From NCBI GenBank assembly GCA_947490625.1, contig CANLHC010000054.1, forward strand, positions 1-6,011: a stretch of 6,011 nucleotides of DNA, in the 5' to 3' direction. The stretch is from Candidatus Nanopelagicaceae bacterium (GTDB lineage: Bacteria > Actinomycetota > Actinomycetes > Nanopelagicales > Nanopelagicaceae). The position numbers and the translations under genes are program-made. Under the pieces are notes generated by a model. That model did no database searches and was not told where the DNA came from. It saw only the letters and a program-made list of their open reading frames with translations. Shown here one piece after another: positions 1 to 5,689 of the stretch (its first letter is position 1; each line of letters starts with the position of its first letter).

Positions 1-74
1 CCAATTACGACTATCCACGCTAGTAAGACCACAACTGTAACCAAAGAGATTATTCGCCTACTTTTATAACTCAC
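1..74 (-). CDS. N-terminal fragment of a small membrane-anchored protein (partial, runs off left edge)
   Basis: Only the first 24 codons are visible. A GTG start at 74-72 overlaps the TGA stop of the upstream transporter gene as GTGA, a typical translational-coupling overlap. It is preceded by AAGGGA at 87-82 with a 7-base spacer, a good Shine-Dalgarno site. The peptide begins MSYKSRR and then becomes continuously hydrophobic from about residue 8 to the edge (rich in V, I, L, with one Trp at 20). That is a positively charged cytoplasmic tail followed by a first transmembrane helix or signal anchor. No stop codon interrupts it. The family cannot be named from so little. A small DUF2530-like two-helix protein, which I recall near serC in some actinobacteria, is one guess. 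Being a real gene start is likely; identity is unknown. Confidence 0.6.
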   Translation of the reverse strand, partial: MSYKSRRIISLVTVVVLLAWIVVI

Positions 75-1255
75 TCTGAGATCCCTTCAGCCTCGTGCAC
101 TTTTCTTTGGGATACATTCGTCGGAATTAAAACAACGACGATAAATGCAATTGCAATAAGTACCGGCACCATGATGTAGGCACGCGATATTCCAAATTGA
201 TCATCAAGGAGACCTAGTGCAAGGGGTGAAAGAGCAATAGCTATTCCTGCCGCCAACGAACTGAGACCGACCGCATGATCTGGGCGCCCATCACTGAGTT
301 CAATTAAGCGAAGTGAGGCCAGCGCAAATTGTGTAGATATCCCCGCACCGATGAGAAAGAGTCCAAAGATGCTTACCGCATAGATATGTGAGAACCAGAA
401 AATCGCAAAACCAGTAAATTGAAGTCCAATAACGGCAAGTAATTGTTGATCAAGGTGCAGTCTGTAAAGAATTTGACCCATATACCAGCGACCCACCGCC
501 ATACCGATACCAAATGCCAGCATCACAGTTGTCGCCGATGCACTTGTTCCGCCCACACGCTCTTTAAAGAGAGTTGCCGCCCAGAAAGATGTAGCGAATT
601 CGCTGGCGATACAAGCGACAAATCCAACCCACGAGATCCAGAACTTTAAAGACATTTTTCCTTGTTGGCGTTTTTGTTCTGCAGCTACTTGGTCAACATA
701 GTTTTTATCTCGCACAAAGAGATAGACAAAGAGCGAGAATGGAATAACGAGAAAGAGACCGAGGCGCCACTTATCTGGGTAGTTAGTAGCAATTGTTCCA
801 ATCAAGAGGGTTCCTGTAATGAAACCGACAGATGAAACAGCATTAGCCTGTGAGATTGTGATTGCTGCCTTCTTGCCAGCGTGGTGATTCAGCATTGTCA
901 GGCTGCTATTAATAACAGTTGATGATCCAAATCCTGCGACAAAAATTGATATGAGGGTGGTGGGATAGGTTGGATAGAGAATGAATGCGATTAACCCGGC
1001 GCAGAAAAGTGCGAGCCCAAGCCATGAGAGTTTCACTCGTCCAAAGCGATGAGCTAAGCGAGAGTTGAGTGCGCCAGCTGCGATCGCGGCAACACCGAGC
1101 GCTGTTCCGTGAAGTCCAGCCTGAGCACCGGTTGTTCCTTGATCTTCGCGCAATAAACCTTGGGAAGGGCCAAAGCCACCCAAGAACATATTGATGGCAA
1201 CTGTTTGAAAAGCAACTTGCCAAAAAAATCGATCGCGAACGGCGCTACGCGGCAT
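71..1255 (-). CDS. MFS transporter, 12 transmembrane helices
   Basis: A 394-residue integral membrane protein of the major facilitator superfamily, probably a proton-coupled exporter or importer of a small molecule; the substrate cannot be read from sequence. Twelve hydrophobic segments are visible at about residues 12-30, 47-65, 75-95, 98-118, 133-156, 164-182, 205-228, 240-262, 270-288, 291-314, 327-349 and 358-377. The charged central loop at about 183-204 is the expected cytoplasmic linker between the two six-helix halves. The loop between helices 2 and 3 reads SRLAHRFGRVK, a degenerate form of MFS motif A (GxxxDRxGRR). Length is normal for the family. The start is 2 bases after the serC stop with no Shine-Dalgarno, so translation probably depends on ribosomes finishing serC. 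Its own stop overlaps the next gene. Transport is a family-level inference; membership in the amino-acid or vitamin theme of the operon is only suggested by position. Confidence 0.88.
   Translation of the reverse strand: MPRSAVRDRFFWQVAFQTVAINMFLGGFGPSQGLLREDQGTTGAQAGLHGTALGVAAIAAGALNSRLAHRFGRVKLSWLGLALFCAGLIAFILYPTYPTTLISIFVAGFGSSTVINSSLTMLNHHAGKKAAITISQANAVSSVGFITGTLLIGTIATNYPDKWRLGLFLVIPFSLFVYLFVRDKNYVDQVAAEQKRQQGKMSLKFWISWVGFVACIASEFATSFWAATLFKERVGGTSASATTVMLAFGIGMAVGRWYMGQILYRLHLDQQLLAVIGLQFTGFAIFWFSHIYAVSIFGLFLIGAGISTQFALASLRLIELSDGRPDHAVGLSSLAAGIAIALSPLALGLLDDQFGISRAYIMVPVLIAIAFIVVVLIPTNVSQRKVHEAEGISE
82..87 (-). promoter_or_regulatory. Ribosome binding site of the left-edge gene
   Basis: AAGGGA on the minus strand lies 7 bases before the GTG at 74-72, inside the last codons of the MFS transporter gene. 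It is one of the clearest Shine-Dalgarno matches in the window and is the main support for calling the left-edge reading frame a gene rather than noise. Confidence 0.55.
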
Positions 1256-1257
1256 AT

Positions 1258-2376
1258 TTATAGCTTGGCAACGACGTAATCAATGCATGCAGTGAGCGCA
1301 TCAATATCGTTTGGGTCCACTGCAGGGAACATAGCAATACGTAGCTGGTTTTTACCAAGCTTGCGATAAGGATCTGTATCTACGATTCCATTGGCACGGA
1401 GTGCGGCTGCAACCTTTGTCGCATCGATGGAATCATCGAAGTTAATAGTTCCCACAACGTGAGAACGTTGTGCTGGATCTACCACAAATGGTGTTGTGTA
1501 CGAGGTCTTCTCAGCCCAGCCGTAGAGCTTTGCCGCCGATGATGAGCTACGTCCGGTTGCAAAAGATAATCCGCCATTGCTATTCATCCACTCGACTTGC
1601 TCTGCCAACAACATGAGCGTCAGAAGAGCTGGAGTGTTATAAGTCTGATCAAGACGTGAGTTTTCGATGGCGATTCCAAGATCAAAAAATGCAGGTATCC
1701 AACGACCTGAAGCTTTGATTTTTTCAGAGCGCTCGATCGCAGCTGGGCTCATCAGCGCAAGCCAGAGTCCGCCATCGGATGCAAATGATTTCTGTGGGGC
1801 AAAGTAATAGGTATCAAATTCTTTTGCATCAACATGTAGACCACCAGCAGCACTGGTTGCATCGACAAGAACGAGTGCACCATCTGATCCCGCTGGGCGA
1901 GTGATGGGCATTGCTACGCCGGTACTTGTTTCATTATGAGTAAGGGCATACACATCTACCCCTGCCTCAGCTACGGCAACTGGATGTGTACCTGGTTCGG
2001 ATTTAATAACGGTTGGTTCATCTAGAAATGGCGCTTCTTTGGCAGCGCTAGCAAACTTTGATGAAAATTCACCGAAAACCAAGTGCTGTGACTTCTTTTC
2101 TATCAATCCACTGGTTGCAATATCCCAGAACGCAGTAGAGCCACCGTTGCCGAGAATGACTTCGTAACCATCTGGAAGGTTAAAGAGAGAGTGGAGTCCT
2201 TCGCGCACACGGTGCACAACATTCTTCACCGGCTTTTGACGGTGTGATGTTCCAATAATTGATGTTCCACTTGTAAGAACTGATGACAGTGCCTCTGGGC
2301 GAATCTTTGATGGTCCGCAACCAAAACGTCCATCGAGTGGCTTGAGGTTTTCTGGGATGATGATTTCTGCGCTCAT
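1258..2376 (-). CDS. serC: Phosphoserine aminotransferase, actinobacterial type
   Basis: A cytoplasmic PLP-dependent class V aminotransferase that converts 3-phosphohydroxypyruvate and glutamate to phosphoserine and 2-oxoglutarate, the second step of serine synthesis. In organisms using the DXP-dependent vitamin B6 route it also acts on the 4-phosphohydroxythreonine pathway. At 372 residues it matches the mycobacterial SerC type almost throughout: DGRFGCGPSK near residue 15, GTSHR at 42-46, the glycine-rich LGNGGSTAFWD at 75-85, HNETSTGV at 147-154, VDATSAAGG at 171-179 (Asp172 contacts the PLP ring nitrogen), the Schiff-base lysine K196 in YFAPQKSFASDGG, QTYNTPA at 244-250, and IVDTDPYRKLGKNQLRIAMFP at 331-351. 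It lies 9 bases after the pdxH stop and 2 bases before the MFS start, so it is mid-operon. The ATG has no visible Shine-Dalgarno, and coupling to pdxH is likely. It appears complete and functional. Confidence 0.96.
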   Translation of the reverse strand: MSAEIIIPENLKPLDGRFGCGPSKIRPEALSSVLTSGTSIIGTSHRQKPVKNVVHRVREGLHSLFNLPDGYEVILGNGGSTAFWDIATSGLIEKKSQHLVFGEFSSKFASAAKEAPFLDEPTVIKSEPGTHPVAVAEAGVDVYALTHNETSTGVAMPITRPAGSDGALVLVDATSAAGGLHVDAKEFDTYYFAPQKSFASDGGLWLALMSPAAIERSEKIKASGRWIPAFFDLGIAIENSRLDQTYNTPALLTLMLLAEQVEWMNSNGGLSFATGRSSSSAAKLYGWAEKTSYTTPFVVDPAQRSHVVGTINFDDSIDATKVAAALRANGIVDTDPYRKLGKNQLRIAMFPAVDPNDIDALTACIDYVVAKL

Positions 2377-2385
2377 GGGGCAAGA

Positions 2386-3060
2386 CTACGGGTAGTAACG
2401 AGTGAGTACGAACTCAGAATCAGTGCTCTGCCTCTCATAGCGCAAGCGATCGTGAAGACGCGAGTAACGCCCTTGCCAAAATTCGATAGCCAGGGGCAGG
2501 ACTCGATAGCCGCCCCAATGCGGCGGACGTGGAACGTGCGAGCCCTCGGGCCATTTCTGGCTGGCACCGGCAAAGCGATTAGCTAACTCTTCGCGCGATT
2601 CCAAAGGTTGAGATTGCGCACTGGCCCATGCACCAATCTGACTCGACCAAGGCCGGGTTGCGAAGTATTCATCTGATTGGTTATCAGAGATTTTCTGCGC
2701 AAGGCCGCTAATACTTATTTGGCGCTCCATCGCAAACCATGGAAATAACAATGTGACTTGTTCATTGATTTCCATATCGTGGGCTTTACGTGATTGATAG
2801 TTTGTAAAGAATGTAAATCCGCCCTCAGAGATATCTTTTAAGAGCACGGTGCGGGTAGAGATCTGTTGCTCACCATCAAGGGTAGATAAGACCATCGCAT
2901 TTGCTTCAACGATAAATTCATTGGAGGCCGCCTGGCTGAGCCAGAGCGAAAATGTTGACCAGGGATCGGCGGGTAGATTTTCAAGACCGACATCCCCGTA
3001 CGAACGGCGCATTGCCCTGATGGCATCTCGCGTCAGGCTCTGATCAGGGGATTGGTTCAT
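2386..3060 (-). CDS. pdxH: Pyridoxamine/pyridoxine 5'-phosphate oxidase
   Basis: FMN-dependent cytoplasmic oxidase that turns pyridoxamine or pyridoxine 5'-phosphate into pyridoxal 5'-phosphate, in B6 synthesis and salvage. I choose the ATG at 3060, giving 224 residues, close to the 218 of E. coli PdxH. The open frame continues to an ATG at 3147, but those 29 extra residues resemble nothing in the family and would cover most of the divergent intergenic region. Family landmarks: RRSYGDVGLENLPADPW at 18-34, RTVLLK at 70-75 and TNYQSRKAH at 86-94 (FMN contacts), LLFPWFAMERQ at 104-114, Y132, R136 and S140 in YFATRPWSSQIGAW (PLP phosphate site), WGGYRV at 182-187, EFWQGRYSRLHDR at 193-205 with R201 and H203 at the active site, and a C-terminal R-Y-Y-P tail matching the usual RLxP-like ending. 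It is the first gene of the leftward operon. No Shine-Dalgarno is seen before the chosen ATG, so a leaderless transcript is possible. Confidence 0.95.
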   Translation of the reverse strand: MNQSPDQSLTRDAIRAMRRSYGDVGLENLPADPWSTFSLWLSQAASNEFIVEANAMVLSTLDGEQQISTRTVLLKDISEGGFTFFTNYQSRKAHDMEINEQVTLLFPWFAMERQISISGLAQKISDNQSDEYFATRPWSSQIGAWASAQSQPLESREELANRFAGASQKWPEGSHVPRPPHWGGYRVLPLAIEFWQGRYSRLHDRLRYERQSTDSEFVLTRYYP

Positions 3061-3066
3061 GGTTGT

Positions 3067-3095
3067 ATCTAACGTCACTTTGGCTCCCGCGTCAT
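3067..3095 (-). promoter_or_regulatory. Candidate leaderless promoter for pdxH
   Basis: Reading leftward, ATGACG at 3095-3090 (4 of 6 to TTGACA) is followed after a 17-base spacer by TTAGAT at 3072-3067. The last T sits 7 bases before the A of the pdxH ATG at 3060. That spacing would place transcription start on the ATG itself, consistent with the missing Shine-Dalgarno and with leaderless messages being common in actinobacteria. The -10 match is weak (3 of 6, lacking A at position 2), so this is a candidate only. Confidence 0.3.
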
Positions 3096-3118
3096 CTTGA
3101 TCTTGGGATGGTCGCGAG

Positions 3119-3176
3119 CACCCCGCTTTCGGGTGCAGAATTGGCACCGTAAACGAGCGCGCCGGCAGCGGTGCCA
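3119..3176 (+). repeat. Cluster of competing inverted repeats ahead of the citrate synthase gene
   Basis: Three short palindromic pairings share arms. CACCC (3119-3123) pairs with GGGTG (3131-3135). GGTGC (3132-3136) pairs with GCACC (3144-3148) across a 7-base loop. TGGCACC (3142-3148) pairs with GGTGCCA (3170-3176) across a 21-base loop. Because the arms are shared, the neighbouring hairpins are mutually exclusive. No run of T follows any of them, so none looks like an intrinsic terminator. They could form in a leader RNA or act as DNA operator half-sites; chance is not excluded. Confidence 0.35.
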
Positions 3177-3180
3177 GACT

Positions 3181-3184
3181 GGAG
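3181..3184 (+). promoter_or_regulatory. Ribosome binding site deciding the citrate synthase start
   Basis: GGAG followed by a 7-base spacer leads to the GTG at 3192. The alternative in-frame GTG at 3171 has no purine-rich site before it. This favours 3192 as the true start. Confidence 0.6.
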
Positions 3185-3191
3185 CTACACC

Positions 3192-4307
3192 GTGTCAGAT
3201 GATTTCAAGCCAGGACTCGAAGGCGTTATTGCATTTGAATCAGAGATTGCTGAGCCAGATAAAGAAGGTAGCGCTCTGCGTTACCGCGGAGTAGATATCG
3301 ATGATCTCGTTGGTCGCGTCTCTTTCGGAAATGTCTGGGGACTACTCGTTGATGATCAATTTAATCCAGGACTTCCTAATGCTGAACCATTCCCACTTCC
3401 AGTTCACTCAGGTGATGTGCGCGTAGATGTGCAATCTGCAATTGCAATGCTTGCACCAGCATGGGGATTCCAACCAACACTAGATATTTCAGATGAAGAG
3501 ATTCGCAGCAACCTTGCGCGCACATCTGTCATGGTTCTTTCATATTTAGCACAAGCAGCGCGCGGAATTATTGCCGCGCCGGTTCCTGAGTCAGAGATCG
3601 ACAAAGCGCATACAGTCGTTGAGCGAATGATGATTCGCTGGCGCGGAGAGCCTGATCCGTTGCACGTTCGCGCAATCGATGCCTACTTTGTATCTGCTGC
3701 AGAACATGGAATGAATGCATCAACATTTACCGCTCGCGTGATCGCATCTACTGGCGCCGATGTCGCTGCTGCACTGTCAGGTGCGATTGGTGCGATGTCA
3801 GGTCCGTTGCATGGCGGCGCACCATCTCGCGTTCTTCACATGATTGAAGAAGTTGAGAAGACCGGTAATGCTGAGGCGTACGTCAAAGGATTACTCGATC
3901 GCAAAGAGCGCTTGATGGGATTTGGTCACCGTGTGTATCGTGCCGAAGATCCACGCGCTCGCACATTGCGTCGTACCGCCAAAGAACTTAATGCACCTCG
4001 ATATGAAGTTGCAGAAGCGCTTGAAAAGGCTGCACTTAAGGAACTTCGTGAACGTCAACCAGATCGCGTCCTTGAGACAAATGTTGAGTTCTGGGCTGCA
4101 ATTATTTTGGACTTCGCAGAAGTTCCAGCACCGCTCTTTACATCAATGTTTACCGCAGCGCGCACCGCGGGCTGGTCTGCTCACATCCTTGAGCAAAAGC
4201 GCACTGGTCGCTTAATTCGCCCATCAGCGCGTTATGTCGGCAAGGCACCTCGTAAGCCGGAAGATGTTCTGGGCTGGGATGCAACGGTCGAACAACTGCA
4301 CAAGTAA
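3192..4307 (+). CDS. citA: Citrate synthase 2 (actinobacterial CitA type)
   Basis: Cytoplasmic enzyme condensing oxaloacetate and acetyl-CoA to citrate, the entry step of the TCA cycle. I choose the GTG at 3192 (371 residues): it has GGAG 7 bases upstream and gives an N-terminus MSDDFKPGLEG like Streptomyces-type homologues as I recall them. An in-frame GTG at 3171 would add 7 residues. Numbering from 3192: ALRYRGVDIDDLVG at 28-41, AEHGMNAST at 170-178 with H172, GPLHGGAPSR at 204-213 with active-site H207, GFGHRVYRAEDPRA at 243-256 with H246 and R247, NVEFWAA at 297-303, RTAGWSAHILEQK at 324-336, and RLIRPSARYVG at 340-350. The catalytic Asp found in most citrate synthases (NVDFYS) is Glu299 here, a substitution I recall also in mycobacterial CitA. 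A methylcitrate synthase role cannot be excluded from sequence, but resemblance to CitA is strong throughout. Photolyase follows 8 bases later. Confidence 0.94.
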   Translation: MSDDFKPGLEGVIAFESEIAEPDKEGSALRYRGVDIDDLVGRVSFGNVWGLLVDDQFNPGLPNAEPFPLPVHSGDVRVDVQSAIAMLAPAWGFQPTLDISDEEIRSNLARTSVMVLSYLAQAARGIIAAPVPESEIDKAHTVVERMMIRWRGEPDPLHVRAIDAYFVSAAEHGMNASTFTARVIASTGADVAAALSGAIGAMSGPLHGGAPSRVLHMIEEVEKTGNAEAYVKGLLDRKERLMGFGHRVYRAEDPRARTLRRTAKELNAPRYEVAEALEKAALKELRERQPDRVLETNVEFWAAIILDFAEVPAPLFTSMFTAARTAGWSAHILEQKRTGRLIRPSARYVGKAPRKPEDVLGWDATVEQLHK

Positions 4308-4315
4308 GAGCGAGA

Positions 4316-5689
4316 ATGCCTACACCTCGTCGTTCTATCGTCTGGTTTAGGCGCGATCTACGCATCGGAGATCATCCTGCACTTAATGCAGCGATTGAAT
4401 CATCAGATGAAATCATCCCTGTTTTTATTTTAGATAAATCTCAGATCGACGAAGCAGGGGCAAAGTTACTTGCATATATGGGGCAGTCGCTGCGAGCACT
4501 CGATCAATCACTCGGTAACCGACTGCATATCATTGCCGGCGATCAAGTTGAGGTATTAAGTGAACTGATGCAGATATACGGTGCTACTGAAGTTCATATC
4601 TCTGATGAATATGAACGCTATGGTGCGGCACGCGATGCGCGAGTTGAAGCCGCGGGAATAAAACTTATTCGAACGGGAAGTCCATATGCCGTTGCACCAG
4701 GTCGTGTGCGAAAGCCAAGTGATGACACTCCATATCGTGTCTACACTCCTTTTTATCGTGCGTGGTGCGTTCATGGGTGGCGCGCGCCAGCAAAGACACC
4801 AACAGTAATTAATGCACCAACACCGCCGGATAAGTACCGCGCATTTCCAGATTTTCCAATGCCAGAAGGCGTTGATGTAATCGAAGCTGGTGAAGCAGCG
4901 GCCCTGAAACGCTTTAAAGAATTTTCGAAGAAAGCCATTGATCACTATGACGAGGCGCGAAATCTCGCCGGTATAGATGGCACATCAAAGATGAGCACCT
5001 ACCTTAAGTTTGGTGAGATTCACCCGCGCACTCTCTTGGCTAACTTAGGCGAGAGTAAAGCCCACGATACTTTTCGTAAAGAGATTGCCTGGCGTGAGTT
5101 TTACGCGGATGTCCTCTTTAACAACCCACATACAGATACTGATTACTACGCACCGCAATTTAAGGCGATGCGTTATGACAAGCCCGGCAAGCAATTTAAA
5201 GCATGGTGTGAAGGTAAGACGGGGTATCCCTTTGTAGATGCAGCCATGCGTCAGTTGCAGCATGAGGGATGGATGCATAACCGCACACGTATGGTCGTTG
5301 CATCTTTCTTAGTAAAAGATCTTCATCTGGAATGGCAATTAGGTGAGAGATTCTTCGCCGAACATCTCGTGGATTATGACGTTGCATCGAATGCTCATGG
5401 ATGGCAATGGACGGCCGGCACAGGTACCGATGCCTCACCGTATTACCGAGTCTTTAATCCAATAGAGCAAGGGAGACGCTTTGATGAAAACGGAGATTAC
5501 ATCCGTAAATACGTACCCGAACTTGCTCATCTTTCGGCGGCGGAGATTCATGAACCATGGCTCTACCTCGATGGATATTCCAAAGGGTATCCAGAGCGAA
5601 TTGTGGATCATGCGCTAGAGCGCCTTGAATCACTGGCACGTTTACAAGAGATCAAGGCTGATAAGCCGGAAAAACCAACTACAAAGTAA
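4316..5689 (+). CDS. phr: Class I cyclobutane pyrimidine dimer DNA photolyase
   Basis: FAD enzyme that uses blue or near-UV light to split UV-induced pyrimidine dimers in DNA. The 457 residues show the N-terminal alpha/beta antenna domain (IVWFRRDLRIGDHPAL from residue 8) and the C-terminal helical FAD domain (TSKMSTYLKFGEIHPR at 223-238, EIAWREFYADVL at 256-267, GKTGYPFVDAAMRQL at 300-314, GWMHNRTRM at 318-326, ASNAHGWQWTAGTGTDASPYYR at 357-378). N359, equivalent to E. coli Asn378 facing flavin N5, and the lesion-binding E256, W259 and M326 are kept, supporting repair activity over a signalling cryptochrome. W363 and W340 match the inner two tryptophans of the electron-transfer triad; the outer one is Tyr287. 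The E. coli folate-contact pair Asn-Glu in the antenna domain is not kept (RYGAARD at 101-107), so the antenna pigment is uncertain. The start is 8 bases after citA with a weak AAGAG site at 4306-4310, so cotranscription is likely. Confidence 0.95.
   Translation: MPTPRRSIVWFRRDLRIGDHPALNAAIESSDEIIPVFILDKSQIDEAGAKLLAYMGQSLRALDQSLGNRLHIIAGDQVEVLSELMQIYGATEVHISDEYERYGAARDARVEAAGIKLIRTGSPYAVAPGRVRKPSDDTPYRVYTPFYRAWCVHGWRAPAKTPTVINAPTPPDKYRAFPDFPMPEGVDVIEAGEAAALKRFKEFSKKAIDHYDEARNLAGIDGTSKMSTYLKFGEIHPRTLLANLGESKAHDTFRKEIAWREFYADVLFNNPHTDTDYYAPQFKAMRYDKPGKQFKAWCEGKTGYPFVDAAMRQLQHEGWMHNRTRMVVASFLVKDLHLEWQLGERFFAEHLVDYDVASNAHGWQWTAGTGTDASPYYRVFNPIEQGRRFDENGDYIRKYVPELAHLSAAEIHEPWLYLDGYSKGYPERIVDHALERLESLARLQEIKADKPEKPTTK

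Larger units (their letters stand above)
3061..3191. promoter_or_regulatory. Divergent intergenic region between pdxH and citrate synthase
   Basis: This 131-base stretch separates the two divergent operons and must hold the promoters for both, since neither has another upstream non-coding space in the window. I see no strong -10/-35 pair for the rightward operon. The right half (3119-3176) contains three mutually overlapping inverted repeats, listed separately. An open frame crosses the region leftward as an upstream extension of pdxH, but its residues show no family resemblance and I treat it as non-coding. Confidence 0.6.

Noticed and set aside
909..1223. 104-codon minus-strand open frame overlapping the MFS gene in another frame
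   Set aside because: Composition is rich in Arg, Ser, Cys and Trp, typical of an out-of-frame shadow; the MFS frame explains the region with twelve clear helices.
3061..3147. N-terminal extension of PdxH by 29 residues from an ATG at 3147
   Set aside because: The extra residues do not resemble the family, homologue length fits the ATG at 3060, and the extension would consume the divergent promoter region and coincide with the inverted repeats.
3119..3148. Hairpin as an intrinsic terminator
   Set aside because: No T-run follows on either strand and the stems are only five base pairs; position between divergent gene starts makes a terminator unlikely.
3922..4215. 97-codon plus-strand open frame inside citrate synthase
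   Set aside because: It is an alternate frame of strongly conserved citA sequence with no ribosome site or family resemblance.
4556..4945. 129-codon open frame on the minus strand inside the photolyase gene
   Set aside because: It lies wholly antisense to a well-conserved coding region, and its translation has unusual composition (rich in Cys, Trp, Arg) with no recognisable motif.
4316..5689. Cryptochrome rather than photolyase
   Set aside because: The Asn facing flavin N5 (N359) and the lesion-contact residues E256, W259 and M326 are kept, and there is no C-terminal signalling tail.
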